Positions 9,290 to 19,509 are shown, counted from the stretch's first letter. The stretch: 64,000 nt of DNA from Pseudarthrobacter sp. L1SW (GCF_020809045.1 NZ_CP078079.1:2852001-2916000), one strand, 5' to 3'. A program made the numbers and translations. The notes: a model not told the origin generated them from the sequence alone.

Positions 9290-9955
9290 GTGAATTCTTG
9301 GGTCAACGATGGGTCTGCTGTGTGGCTTTTCGTCGTCGGAGCCGGCGTCCTTGGCGGCATCCTCTCCCCCGTCACGGAAGTTGCCATCACCCGCTTCCTC
9401 CCCAGGGTTGGTGTCCGCCCCAGCATCCCCGTCCAAATAACGACGGCGGCAATTACCTTCGCAGCGTGCGCAGCCTTTTCCATCCGTTTCGGAATGAGCT
9501 TTAGCTTGCCCGCTTTTCTATTATTGGCGGTGGTGGGTACGCAGCTGGGGCGAATTGATATCGCCCGGCACCTTCTGCCCAACCCACTTGTCCTTACTCT
9601 TCTTGTGGGCGGCTTCGTGCTGCTTTTGTTGCCGGCACTCGTCGATGATCGGGTTGGCGACCTCGCGCGCGCACTTGCCGGCGGCATGATTTTGTTCTCC
9701 GCGTACTTACTTTTGGCCCTCATCTCCCCGGGGGGCATCGGGATGGGCGACGTTAAGCTTGCTGCGCCCATCGGCCTTTACCTTGGGTACTTAGGCTGGC
9801 CGCAGCTTCTCTACGGGGGCCTCCTCGGCTTCATTATCAACGGGCTGGTCTCGGCGCTGGCCGCAAGTAGAAACCGCCGAATCAGCGGGGCAGAAGTAGC
9901 CCATGGGCCATCTATGCTTCTTGCCGCTGCAGTCGCTGCCCTTGTCGTTGTCTAG
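9290..9955 (+). CDS. tadV: prepilin peptidase (A24 family, TadV-like)
   Basis: A membrane aspartic protease that cleaves Flp prepilins after the Gly before the mature N-terminus. It has 221 residues and about 7 hydrophobic helices. The two catalytic Asp sites are visible: one in LGRIDIARHLLPNP, the other in the GxGD motif of GGIGMGDVKLAAPIG. The start is GTG at 9290 (MNSWVNDGSAVWLF), with GGGGGA just upstream; an in-frame start at 9251 would add a non-conserved leader. No N-terminal methylase domain is present, as usual for short Tad-type enzymes. It is the only prepilin peptidase in the window, so it probably serves both Tad loci. Confidence 0.9.
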   Translation: MNSWVNDGSAVWLFVVGAGVLGGILSPVTEVAITRFLPRVGVRPSIPVQITTAAITFAACAAFSIRFGMSFSLPAFLLLAVVGTQLGRIDIARHLLPNPLVLTLLVGGFVLLLLPALVDDRVGDLARALAGGMILFSAYLLLALISPGGIGMGDVKLAAPIGLYLGYLGWPQLLYGGLLGFIINGLVSALAASRNRRISGAEVAHGPSMLLAAAVAALVVV

Positions 9956-10037
9956 TCCTGATCGAGTTACATTGCCCGGCCAGCCTTCCCCTGGCGTGGG
10001 GTCGCCCAAGTAGTCGAACGCGCCAAATGGCCGATAC

Positions 10038-10098
10038 CTGAGTACAGCAACCTCCCTCTGAGTACGGCCATATCCGCCCTGCCAGAAAATTCGAGTAC
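10038..10098 (+). promoter_or_regulatory. three GAGTAC repeats upstream of first pilin gene
   Basis: CTGAGTAC at 10038-10045 and again at 10058-10065, exactly 20 bases apart, with CGAGTAC at 10092-10098. The spacing of about two and three helical turns would suit a DNA-binding regulator. The role is inferred only from position between tadV and flp. Confidence 0.3.
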
Positions 10099-10233
10099 AA
10101 CTACGCATTGTTGCCCTTCCCTCCTGCTGACAATCTTTTCTTAGCGAAGTCCAGCCGCTAAAGAATTATGGGGGCAGCTGGAAATTCGTTGAAATCAAAT
10201 CAACTCCATTTCACCGAATTAAAGGAAATTACA

Positions 10234-10428
10234 ATGACTTCACTTATGGTCTCGATGATGGCTTTTGTCGCCGGCGTCAAGGATCGTTTCAGCCGCGAAG
10301 AAAAGGGCGCCACGATGGTTGAATACGGCATCATGGTCGCGTTCATCGCCGTTCTCGTGATGGCAGTTGTCATCATCCTCGGACCTCAGATCGCTGCACT
10401 GTTCGGGAAGGTTGTCACAGCGCTGTAA
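10234..10428 (+). CDS. flp: Flp-family type IVb pilin, locus 1
   Basis: Major pilin of a Tad pilus, 64 residues. A short basic leader ends EEKG; the mature protein starts ATMVEYG followed by a hydrophobic helix (IMVAFIAVLVMAVVIILG). Cleavage is expected after Gly25, with the Glu at mature position 5 as in all Flp pilins. ATG 10234 has AAAGGA 8 bases upstream. A strong hairpin follows the stop. The next gene, 89 bases on, is a near-identical pilin with a broken reading frame. Confidence 0.93.
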   Translation: MTSLMVSMMAFVAGVKDRFSREEKGATMVEYGIMVAFIAVLVMAVVIILGPQIAALFGKVVTAL

Positions 10429-10440
10429 TCCCTGACCTCA

Positions 10441-10473
10441 GTGGGTGGGACCGACCAATTCGGTCCCGCCCAC
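10441..10473 (+). terminator. hairpin after first flp gene
   Basis: A 14-bp stem (GTGGGTGGGACCGA / TCGGTCCCGCCCAC, one G-T pair) with a CCAAT loop and no T-run. It is more likely a partial terminator or a 3' stabiliser that keeps pilin mRNA more abundant than the downstream assembly genes. Confidence 0.6.
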
Positions 10474-10517
10474 CGACTAATGCAAGTGCGGCTGCAGTTT
10501 CCGTCAGGAACGAAAGA

Positions 10518-10711
10518 ATGAAGGCACTCACTGCAACGCTTACTCAGATTTTCATATCGTCCAATCGCGTCTTAACTCAAATAAAAAAGGCGCAACCATG
10601 GTTGAGTACGGCATCATGGTCGCCTTTATCGCAGTACTGGTTTTGGCGGTCGTCGTTATCTTGGGCCCGCAGATCGCGGGTCTCTTCACCTCGGTTTCAG
10701 CCGCTCTCTAG
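10518..10711 (+). CDS. second Flp pilin of locus 1, split over two frames (-1 frameshift or pseudogene)
   Basis: ATG 10518 (AGGAA upstream) encodes the leader MKALTATLTQIFISSNRV then LTQIKK. The mature pilin GATMVEYGIMVAFIAVLV and the rest to GLFTSVSAAL lie in the -1 frame, ending TAG at 10709-10711. The junction is A AAA AAG at 10583-10589, in exact X XXY YYZ phase for a -1 slip by two lysine tRNAs. The slipped product is 64 residues, the same length as the neighbouring Flp, with the cleavage site aligned without a gap. Without slippage the frame runs to 10754 as a non-pilin sequence. A loss of one A from an A7 run, or a sequencing error, is the simple alternative. The mature part is well preserved, which argues for use or recent damage. 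Confidence 0.72.
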
Positions 10712-10719
10712 AGCAGCAG

Positions 10720-10751
10720 CTGTGGCAGTGGCCAGGCGGTCGCTGCCACAG
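10720..10751 (+). terminator. hairpin after second flp gene
   Basis: CTGTGGCAG (10720-10728) pairs with CTGCCACAG (10743-10751). There is no T-run; probably an intercistronic stabiliser or attenuator before tadE. Confidence 0.5.
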
Positions 10752-10790
10752 TGAACCTCACCAACTTCGCGGGACACTCTGGGAGAAGTC

Positions 10791-11198
10791 ATGAAGATAA
10801 AAGGGAAGGAAAGAGGCGCCGTAGCGGTCGAGATGGCAATCGTCCTCCCGCTACTGCTGCTGATACTTCTGGGGATTATCGAATTCGGCAGGGTCTTAAA
10901 CATCCAGGTGTCCCTGACTCAAGCAGCACGAGAAGGTGCACGTTACGCGGCTATTCATCATGGCGACCCTGGTTTTGATGTCCGGGGAGCCACTCTTGCC
11001 GCGGCACCCACACTTTCGGGGCTCCCTGTATCCGTAACTGATAATGCCAGCAGTTGCGCATCTGGTTCCAACGTCCAGGTCCAGACAAAGGTGGCGTTGC
11101 CTTCACTGACAGGCTTTCTGGATGCCGGCTTCTTTGGAGCGCCCGGCATCTTTCCGCTGTCCATGACAGGAGTGGGGGTAATGAGATGCGGCGGATGA
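10791..11198 (+). CDS. tadE: TadE-like minor pseudopilin, locus 1
   Basis: 135 residues. Short basic start, then RGAVAVEMAIVLPLLLLI, a TadE-like processing site and single N-terminal helix with the conserved Glu, followed by FGRVLNIQVSLTQAAREGAR. The remainder is extracytoplasmic and ends MRCGG. TadE-like proteins are processed by the Tad prepilin peptidase and sit in or at the base of the pilus. GGGAG lies upstream of the ATG. The 3' end overlaps tadG (ATGCGGCGGATGA). Confidence 0.88.
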   Translation: MKIKGKERGAVAVEMAIVLPLLLLILLGIIEFGRVLNIQVSLTQAAREGARYAAIHHGDPGFDVRGATLAAAPTLSGLPVSVTDNASSCASGSNVQVQTKVALPSLTGFLDAGFFGAPGIFPLSMTGVGVMRCGG

Positions 11199-12241
11199 CA
11201 CGGCGGGCAACTCAAGCAGAGGATCGTTGCGTTACGGCAGAGGAGCCCCAGCGGGGAGCGGCCACCATACTGGTGGCAGTCCTCATGGTGGCACTGCTCG
11301 GCTTCGCTGCCCTGGCCGTCGACGTAGGAGCGATGTATGCGGAGAAGGCGCAGATTCAAAACGGGGCCGACGCTACAGCCCTCGCCATCGCTGGGGACTG
11401 CGCCAAAGGACTGAACTGCGCCACCGCCATGAGCGCCCCTGTCAACCGCTTGGCTGATGCCAATGCCAACGACCGCTCCACGGGGGTATTCTCCGTTACG
11501 CGCCCCAATCCCAACACCATCCGTGTTGAAACGAATGCCCGCGAGGCCGGCTCCGGGAGTGATAGCTTTTCCCTCTTTTTCGCCAGGGCCCTGGGCATCG
11601 AATCAACCGGAATAACAGCAGTTGCGGAGGCTTCCTGGGGACCCCCGAATTCCGGATCAACCCTGCCGTGGACAGTCAGTGAGTGTGTTTTCCGCAGATA
11701 CCTGACCCCGAGCCAGCTGCATGAGCTCGACACGACAGGAAGCTTCACCGGGGACCCGACACCTACCCACATTCTCCTGCGATACGACGAGAACACTCCC
11801 GACTACCCGGGGTGCGCAACTCAAAACGGCTACCAGCCGGGCGGTTTCGGGTGGCTAGAAACTACAGACGGCTGTACAGCAGATATCGACGTCGACTCCG
11901 CAGTCGAGGGCCAACCGGGAAATCACTTCCCCACCGCGGCAGAGTGCGACGCCATCCTGGCCACCATCATGGACCAACCAGCCTTGGTGCCGCTCTTCGA
12001 CTCTGCCACGGATGGAGGTTCGAACACCGTCTACACGTTGGTGGGCTTCGCCGCCTTCCAGGTGACTGGCTATAAGTTCGGCGGCTCACTTGAAATCGAT
12101 GACGACCTCGCTCCCGACTGCAGCGGAAATTGCCGTGGACTCCAGGGCTACTTCGTCCGCTTCGTGACTTTGGAAGAGGGCGCCCTAACCACAGGGGGCG
12201 GCACCAATTTCGGCGCCATAAGGGTTCACCTGACCCAATGA
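11186..12241 (+). CDS. tadG: TadG-like pilus protein with Cys-rich extracytoplasmic domain, locus 1
   Basis: 351 residues. An N-terminal TadG-like helix (RGAATILVAVLMVALLGFAA) precedes DVGAMYAEKAQIQNGADATA, the standard Tad_G motif. The ~280-residue exterior part carries eight Cys and the blocks GGFGWL, VGFAAFQVTGYKFGG and NCRGLQGYFVRFV, all shared with the locus 2 protein. The start is ATG 11186 (MRRMTRR), matching the MRRMT start of the paralogue; ATG 11195, overlapping the tadE stop, is the alternative. Its role is probably in pilus anchoring or assembly at the membrane outer face. Confidence 0.85.
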   Translation: MRRMTRRATQAEDRCVTAEEPQRGAATILVAVLMVALLGFAALAVDVGAMYAEKAQIQNGADATALAIAGDCAKGLNCATAMSAPVNRLADANANDRSTGVFSVTRPNPNTIRVETNAREAGSGSDSFSLFFARALGIESTGITAVAEASWGPPNSGSTLPWTVSECVFRRYLTPSQLHELDTTGSFTGDPTPTHILLRYDENTPDYPGCATQNGYQPGGFGWLETTDGCTADIDVDSAVEGQPGNHFPTAAECDAILATIMDQPALVPLFDSATDGGSNTVYTLVGFAAFQVTGYKFGGSLEIDDDLAPDCSGNCRGLQGYFVRFVTLEEGALTTGGGTNFGAIRVHLTQ

Positions 12242-12290
12242 ACGGAATACCACGCATCCCGCATTCCACGTCCACAAAGGAGCAAACGAA

Positions 12291-13019
12291 GTGAAATCAC
12301 GCCTACTGGGAGGCTTGGCTGCGCTATTACTGGCAGTAATCGGAGCGGTTCTCCTCTTTGTTTATGTACAAGGCGCATCGGCCAGGGCACAGGCAGGTCT
12401 TGAACCTGTGAACGTCCTTGTCGTCGCTGAACGAGTTCCCGCCGGAACTCCCTCATCAGATCTTGCCGGCAAGGTTCGTTCCGAGGCCGTGCCAAAGTCC
12501 GCGGTGCCTGAGGGCGCCTTGGCCACCCTCGACCAGCAGGAGGGTAAAGTCACGGCGGTTAGCCTGGAGCCGGGCGAGCAGCTGCTCTCCGCCCGGCTGG
12601 TCGACCCCCGCGAATTGGTGCCAGGCACCGTGCCTGTGCCAGACGGTTTGGAAGAGGTGACGCTCCTGCTGTCGCCTGAACGCATCCTCGGTGGCCGGCT
12701 TGAAGCGGGAGACAAGGTGACCATCTACACCTCCTTCGAAAAAACGGACCAGCAAACGGGCCTGCTCTTCTACGACGTCCTGGTGACTGCAGTGCAGAAG
12801 GCCCCGTCCGAAGCGAAAAACGCGTCGGGCGCCGGTTCGTCCGACGCCGCAGTAGAAATGCCGACGGGATCCGCCTTCATCACTTTTGCCAGAAGCGACG
12901 CCGATGCCTCAAAGCTGATATACAGCGCGGAATTCGGCAAGCTTTGGCTTGCCAAGCAGACCGACACAACAACAAAGACTAATCCTCCTGTGACCACCTT
13001 TGGAGGGCTGTACCAATGA
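12291..13019 (+). CDS. cpaB: CpaB/RcpC-like pilus assembly protein (SAF domain), locus 1
   Basis: 242 residues: one N-terminal membrane anchor (LLGGLAALLLAVIGAVLLFV), then a SAF-type region with VPAGTPSSDLAGKV and the block LEPGEQLLSARLVDP. CpaB/RcpC proteins act in the envelope during Flp pilus assembly. The start is GTG with AAAGGAG 8 bases upstream. The stop overlaps the tadZ start (ATGA). Confidence 0.88.
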   Translation: MKSRLLGGLAALLLAVIGAVLLFVYVQGASARAQAGLEPVNVLVVAERVPAGTPSSDLAGKVRSEAVPKSAVPEGALATLDQQEGKVTAVSLEPGEQLLSARLVDPRELVPGTVPVPDGLEEVTLLLSPERILGGRLEAGDKVTIYTSFEKTDQQTGLLFYDVLVTAVQKAPSEAKNASGAGSSDAAVEMPTGSAFITFARSDADASKLIYSAEFGKLWLAKQTDTTTKTNPPVTTFGGLYQ

Positions 13020-14211
13020 GTCGCTTCGTAGCCATTACCGCGGTCCGCGACTTCGAAGGCCGCATCCGGCAGGCCATCACGGGCGCGCTCCACGGTGAGC
13101 TGCAGACCTTATCCCCGACAGTGCTGGCAGGCGGGCCGGACGACGTATTCAAACTGCTCAACGGCGCACCGCCGGAAGTGCTCATCCTGGGCCCTGGCGT
13201 CGCACCGGATGAAGCCCTCAAACTGGCAACGGTCTTTGATCTCCAATATCCAGAGGTCAGCCTTCTTCTTATTGCCGAGCCCAGTCCTGAACTGGTGATG
13301 CGCGCCATGCACTCGGGAATCCGCGACGTAGTGACTTCAGAGATAGGCGTCAGTGAACTACGCGTTCTTCTTGAACGAGCCTGCCTTGCATCGGCAAGCC
13401 GCCGCCGCGGTATGGCTCCCGCGGCCGAGGGAAACCAGGACCGAGGCAGGGTCATTGCGGTCATGTCGCCGAAGGGAGGCGTGGGTAAGACAACGGTAGC
13501 CACGAACCTGGCCATCGGACTGGGTAAAGTCGCGCCGATGAGCGTGGTGCTCGTGGACCTTGACCTGCAATTCGGAGATGTTGCTTCCGGCCTTCTGCTT
13601 GATCCGGAGCACTCCATCACCGAGGCAGTCAATGGAGCAGCTTCCCAGGATTCCATGGTCCTAAAGGCCTTTCTTACCGTCCACCCAGCTGGCATTTACG
13701 CACTTTGTGGACCTAGGACTCCTGCTGAATCTGACTTCATTACTGCCGAACACGTCAGCCGGCTCATCAATCAGCTGGCGAGCGAATTCAAATATGTGGT
13801 TGTGGACACCGCACCTGGGTTGGGTGAACATGTCCTGGCAACCCTGGAACAGGCTACGGACGGGGTCTGGGTTTGCGGGATGGACGTGCCCAGTATTCGT
13901 GGACTGCATAAATGCTTCGCGGTGCTTCGGGAGCTCCAACTGCTTCCCCAGGGGCGCCACACAGTCCTGAACTTCGCCGACCGTAAGAGCGGGATCTCAG
14001 TTCAGGATGTTGAAGCGACCATTGGAGTGCCCGTGGATACGGTCATTCCGCGCTCGAGGACCCTTCCCTATTCCACTAATCGCGGCATACCTATCCTGCA
14101 AAGCAACGCCAGGGACTCCGCGTCCAAGGGGCTAAAAAAGCTCGTGGACCGCTTTGATCCCCAATGGTTAGCCTCCGCACAGACCAAGCAACACAGACGG
14201 GTGGTTGTCTC

Positions 14212-14215
<4 letters not shown>
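13016..14215 (+). CDS. tadZ: TadZ/CpaE-like MinD-family ATPase, locus 1
   Basis: 399 residues. The N-terminal ~130 residues form a receiver-like domain in which the phospho-acceptor Asp position is replaced ([13 protein letters not shown]). From ~145 comes a MinD/ParA-type ATPase with [27 protein letters not shown] and [13 protein letters not shown]. CpaE/TadZ proteins place the Tad machine at the cell pole. ATG 13016 overlaps the cpaB stop; its own stop overlaps tadA. Confidence 0.92.
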
Positions 14216-15684
<1,469 letters not shown>

Positions 15685-15686
15685 CC

Positions 15687-16628
15687 ATGGACTCCCCAAT
15701 GATTTTCGTCCTTGCCGTGACGCTCTGCCTGTCCGCCATAGTGCTAGTGGTTTTCGTCGTCTTAAAACCACGGTTCGGGTCTGTTCCATTGGAACGAAGG
15801 CGGCTCGGCCTCCAGCAAGACAAGTCAGCAGTTGCCCGGGTTTCGCAAACGGCGGTCAACGCTGTTGAGAATGTCATTGGTGAATCAGGCGGGCCCTATA
15901 ACCGCGAAGTGCTTTACAACGCGGGCGTCAAGATGGCACCCGCGGACTTTACGGTAGGTGTTGCACTTGCCTCGTTTGCGGTAGCGGCATTTGCGGCGCT
16001 GCTGACACACCCCCTTTTGGGGCTCGTGGCCGGAGCAGCAACACCCTTTCTTGCCAAGGTTGTCCTCATCATTCTCAGGGACAGGCGCCGGGCCAAGTTT
16101 GAGGAACAGTTGACAGACACCATTCAGATGCTCATTGGCGGGCTTAGGGTTGGTCATAGTGTTCTTCGATCGGTTGAAGCTGCGGCTCAAGAGGCAGACG
16201 CGCCGACCTCAGAAGAACTCCTTCGCATTGTTAACGAGACCCGGATCGGCAAGGATGCCCGGTTGGCCTTTGATGATGTTGCCAATCGTATGGACAGCGA
16301 GGACTTTCGCTGGATCTCCCAGGCGATCCAGATCAACCGCGAAGTCGGCGGGGATCTGGCGGAAGTACTCGAACAGGTTGCCGGGACCATACGTGAACGC
16401 AGTGAGATCAAGGGCCAGATCAGGTCCCTGAGCGCTGAAGGAAAGATGTCCGCTTACGTCTTGATGGCAATGCCAGTGGGCGTTGCTTTCATCCTGGCCT
16501 TCATCAATCCCGGGTATCTCAACGTGTTCGTAGAGAAGCCACTCGGCCTTCTGATGCTCGCCGGCGCCATAGTCATGTTCACAGTAGGCGGCTTCTGGAT
16601 GAGCCGCGTCGTGAAGATCAAGTTCTAG
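15687..16628 (+). CDS. tadB: TadB inner-membrane platform protein, locus 1
   Basis: 313 residues with an N-terminal helix, then a pair near 90-130 and two C-terminal helices. The cytoplasmic T2SSF-type domain has RRAKFEEQLTDTIQMLIGGL, RVGHSVLRSVE and SQAIQINREVGGDLAEVLEQ. It forms the GspF-like platform with TadC above the TadA motor. It starts 2 bases after tadA. Confidence 0.93.
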   Translation: MDSPMIFVLAVTLCLSAIVLVVFVVLKPRFGSVPLERRRLGLQQDKSAVARVSQTAVNAVENVIGESGGPYNREVLYNAGVKMAPADFTVGVALASFAVAAFAALLTHPLLGLVAGAATPFLAKVVLIILRDRRRAKFEEQLTDTIQMLIGGLRVGHSVLRSVEAAAQEADAPTSEELLRIVNETRIGKDARLAFDDVANRMDSEDFRWISQAIQINREVGGDLAEVLEQVAGTIRERSEIKGQIRSLSAEGKMSAYVLMAMPVGVAFILAFINPGYLNVFVEKPLGLLMLAGAIVMFTVGGFWMSRVVKIKF

Positions 16629-16637
16629 GGGGACACT

Positions 16638-17516
16638 ATGACACCGATAGCGTGGCTCTACATCTCACTGGTGGTACTACCAGTGGCGTACCTGGTCTGG
16701 GCACTGGCCACTACTGACCGCAAAGCCGCAATGGCCGTACAAGCCAATCTCGCTCAAGGCTTTACACAGGACGGCGGAGTGGCAATCCAACGTCCGCCTG
16801 CGCTCCTGGACGTGTCAAAGCGACTGACTCCAAAAGGCTATGAGGCAAAGCTGGACCGTTGGTTGTCACTCGCAGGGCGACCAGCCTCTCTGCCTTTGGA
16901 CCGGTTGATCATTGCAAAACCGCTGCTAGCCCTCGCGGGTGCAACGCTGGGACTGCTGATGTTTGCCAGCTCCCCATCAGCGCAGATCATCGCACTGGGA
17001 TTATTTTTGTCGGCTTTCCTTTATTTCCTCCCTGACCTGCTGATCTACAACAAGGGCATCAAACGCCAACAGGAAATTGAGCTTGAACTGCCAAACACCC
17101 TGGACCAGTTGCTCATCTCTGTGGAGGCTGGACTTGGCTTCGAAGCTGCAATGGCCAGAGCCGGCGGCAATGGCGGCGGGGCCCTTGCCCAGGAACTTAT
17201 GCGCACGCTCCAGGACATCCAAGTCGGGCGTCCGCGGCAGGAGGCGTACGAGGCGCTGGCCAAGCGTTCCTCGGTACAAGACCTGCGGAGCTTTGTGCGC
17301 GCCGTGGTCCAGGCCGATAAGTACGGAATCGGCATCGCCAAGGTTCTACGGACACAGGCGAAACAGGCCCGCGTCAAGCGTCGCCAAAGGGCTGAAGAAA
17401 AAGCGATGAAATTGCCGGTGAAGGTACTCTTCCCGCTCCTGCTGTGCATTTTCCCTGTGCTCTTCATCGTTCTCCTCGGACCGGCGGCCATCAAGATCGT
17501 CGAAGCCTTCACCTAG
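16638..17516 (+). CDS. tadC: TadC inner-membrane platform protein, locus 1
   Basis: 292 residues, second GspF-like platform subunit: ELPNTLDQLLISVEAGLGFE and KRRQRAEEKAMKLPVKVLFP, the typical TadC signatures, with a final pair of helices (LLCIFPVLFIVLLG). GGGGGAC lies before the ATG. Last gene of locus 1, followed by a strong terminator. Confidence 0.93.
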   Translation: MTPIAWLYISLVVLPVAYLVWALATTDRKAAMAVQANLAQGFTQDGGVAIQRPPALLDVSKRLTPKGYEAKLDRWLSLAGRPASLPLDRLIIAKPLLALAGATLGLLMFASSPSAQIIALGLFLSAFLYFLPDLLIYNKGIKRQQEIELELPNTLDQLLISVEAGLGFEAAMARAGGNGGGALAQELMRTLQDIQVGRPRQEAYEALAKRSSVQDLRSFVRAVVQADKYGIGIAKVLRTQAKQARVKRRQRAEEKAMKLPVKVLFPLLLCIFPVLFIVLLGPAAIKIVEAFT

Positions 17517-17552
17517 GCAATCCCAACTGCGCCCAAGTGGCGCCCCAAAGAC

Positions 17553-17590
17553 CGGACCCCCTCGGCACCCAGAACCGAGGGGGTCCGTTT
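17553..17590 (+). terminator. intrinsic terminator of Tad locus 1
   Basis: A perfect 13-bp stem, CGGACCCCCTCGG at 17553-17565 and its complement at 17575-17587, followed by TTT. It separates the two Tad transcription units. Confidence 0.9.
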
Positions 17591-17787
17591 GCGTTCCCTA
17601 CGATGGTCGCCCCCGGCCCCGCATTCACTTTTCCTCAAGACATACGCTGGAAAAGCGCAGGAAAGGCACACTGCGAAAAGCCTTTGCGCAGGATGTCCCA
17701 AGATGCGGCCCGACGCCGTAAACCCGTTGCTAACTTCGTATTAGCGCTGGTACAGGGCCAGCCATCCGTCTCGCTCAGGAGTACAGA

Positions 17788-17979
17788 ATGCTTTCTCTTA
17801 TCGCCACCCTTCAGACCCTCGGCTTCAACCTCAAGAACCGTCTCAGCAACGAAAAGGGCGCAACCGCCGTCGAATACGGCATCATGGTTGGCCTCATCGC
17901 CGTCGTCATCATCATCGCGGTCACCACTCTGGGCGGCCAACTGAACACGATGTTCTTGCAGGTGACCGCTAAGCTCTGA
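17788..17979 (+). CDS. flp: Flp-family type IVb pilin, locus 2
   Basis: 63 residues. The leader ends NEKG; the mature protein starts ATAVEYGIMVGLIAVVII. AGGAG lies 7 bases before the ATG. The C-terminus (TTLGGQLNTMFLQVTAKL) differs from the locus 1 pilins, so the two machines would build different fibres. Its own promoter must lie in 17591-17787. A hairpin follows. Confidence 0.94.
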   Translation: MLSLIATLQTLGFNLKNRLSNEKGATAVEYGIMVGLIAVVIIIAVTTLGGQLNTMFLQVTAKL

Positions 17980-18028
17980 GCCGCCATTCAGAGTCAGCAA
18001 GATCTGACGACCTAACACTGTTCGACCG

Positions 18029-18061
18029 TTGTGCGGTGCAGCCCAAGCCTGCACCGCACAA
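18029..18061 (+). terminator. hairpin after locus 2 flp
   Basis: A perfect 13-bp stem (TTGTGCGGTGCAG and complement) with a 7-base loop at 18042-18048. It is followed by ACTGT rather than a T-run. It has the same position as the hairpins after the locus 1 pilins, a likely partial terminator or 3' stabiliser. Confidence 0.65.
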
Positions 18062-18106
18062 ACTGTATACACGCCTAAACGGTGGAAAATGGAGGGACGC
18101 GGGAAG

Positions 18107-18481
18107 ATGCATGAACCATCGGAGCGCGGTGCTGCCGCAGTTGAATTTGCGATCCTGCTTCCCGTGCTCCTCATGCTCGTCCTCGGAACCATCGAATTTG
18201 GCCGGGCGTACAACGCCCAGATCACCCTCACCAACGCGGGCCGAGAGGGAGTTCGGGTCATGGCGATTGCCAACGACCCAATGGCTGCCAGGGCTGCAGC
18301 AAAGGATGCTGCGTCGTCCGTCAGCACAGCAATCTCAGATTCAGATATCAACTTAAGCACCGATGTTTGCAGCACGGGTAACCAGGTCACCCTCACGATC
18401 AGGTTCAACTTGTCAACCATCACCGGCATCGCCGGCCCTTTCCCCATGACGGGCAAGGGGGTGATGCTGTGCGGCGGATGA
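18107..18481 (+). CDS. tadE: TadE-like minor pseudopilin, locus 2
   Basis: 124 residues: MHEPSERGAAAVEFAILLPV, giving a processing site and helix with the Glu, then FGRAYNAQITLTNAGREGVR. The end, GKGVMLCGG, matches locus 1. The start is taken at ATG 18107; ATG 18089 in the same frame would add six residues. The 3' end overlaps tadG by 13 bases. Confidence 0.88.
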   Translation: MHEPSERGAAAVEFAILLPVLLMLVLGTIEFGRAYNAQITLTNAGREGVRVMAIANDPMAARAAAKDAASSVSTAISDSDINLSTDVCSTGNQVTLTIRFNLSTITGIAGPFPMTGKGVMLCGG

Positions 18482-19509
18482 CCACGGGCAATGCATCAGA
18501 CGAACATGGCGCCATCAGCGTCATTGTAGCCATCCTTCTCGTGGCCCTCCTCGGCTTCGTGGCAATCGCTGTCGACGTCGGAGTGATCTATTCAGAACGC
18601 GCCCAGCTGCAAAATGGTGCGGACGCCTCTGCAGTCGCCACGGCTCAGAAATGCGCCCGGGACGCAAACGGAGTGGAATGTTCGACAACGTCAGCACTTG
18701 CCGACACCCTTGCGAACGAGAACGCACTTGACGGCATGAGCAAGGTACGCGCCATCGACCTCGATAAAACGACGAGGAAGGTCAGCGTTACCACGTCTGC
18801 CAAGGAAATCGGGGGCACAGACAACTCCGTCTCCCTGTTCTTTGCGGACGTTCTCGGCATTCCAACCAAGGAAGTCGGTGCCCGGGCATCAGCCGTCTGG
18901 GGTAGTCCCATGGCCGGCCGTACCGCCTTTCCTCTGGCCTTCTCCATCTGCCAGGTCAAGGACAACATCGGAGGCTCGCTCCAGCTCCTACAGGAACACG
19001 GCAAGAACTCCAACCTCGACTGCAACTACGGCCCGTCCGGGGCGGCTGTCGAAGGGGGTTTTGGCTGGCTGGTCCAGGACCAGGGTAAGTGCGGTGGAAC
19101 CATAGACCTAGCCGTCAGTGAAGGCGGTAGCGACCCAGGCAACAACGCCCCGGGCAACTGCGGGACCACCCTGCAGAAGTGGGCAGACGATATCAACGCC
19201 GGCCGGAAGGTCATAGTCCTCCTTCCGATCTTCAACAAGGTCACCGGAACCGGCAACGGCGCCATCTATGGATTGGTGTCCTTTGCTGCCTTTGAGGTGA
19301 CGGGCTGGAAATTCACGGGAAGCGCCGGCCTGCCCTACGAGTTCCGTAGCGAAAGTTCGACGACGACCGGCGTCACCTCCACGACGGCCTGCACGGGTGA
19401 GTGCCGCGGCATTATCGGCAAGTTCGTCAAGTACGTCTCCCTCGCCGATGGCTACACGCTCGGACCCGTGGACGAGTACGGTGCCACGATCGTCCGCATG
19501 TCCCCCTGA
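18469..19509 (+). CDS. tadG: TadG-like pilus protein with Cys-rich extracytoplasmic domain, locus 2
   Basis: 346 residues from GTG 18469 (MRRMTTGNASDEHG). The TadG helix is AISVIVAILLVALLGFVAIA, then DVGVIYSERAQLQNGADASA. The exterior part keeps eight Cys and the blocks GGFGWL, VSFAAFEVTGWKFTG and ECRGIIGKFVKYV of the locus 1 protein, though the intervening sequence has diverged. The fold of this exterior domain is not one I recognise. Confidence 0.85.
   Translation: MRRMTTGNASDEHGAISVIVAILLVALLGFVAIAVDVGVIYSERAQLQNGADASAVATAQKCARDANGVECSTTSALADTLANENALDGMSKVRAIDLDKTTRKVSVTTSAKEIGGTDNSVSLFFADVLGIPTKEVGARASAVWGSPMAGRTAFPLAFSICQVKDNIGGSLQLLQEHGKNSNLDCNYGPSGAAVEGGFGWLVQDQGKCGGTIDLAVSEGGSDPGNNAPGNCGTTLQKWADDINAGRKVIVLLPIFNKVTGTGNGAIYGLVSFAAFEVTGWKFTGSAGLPYEFRSESSTTTGVTSTTACTGECRGIIGKFVKYVSLADGYTLGPVDEYGATIVRMSP

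Noticed and set aside
18029..18106. A longer TadE2 start at 18029 (GTG)
   Set aside because: It would run through the pilin hairpin and add a non-conserved leader before the pseudopilin signal.
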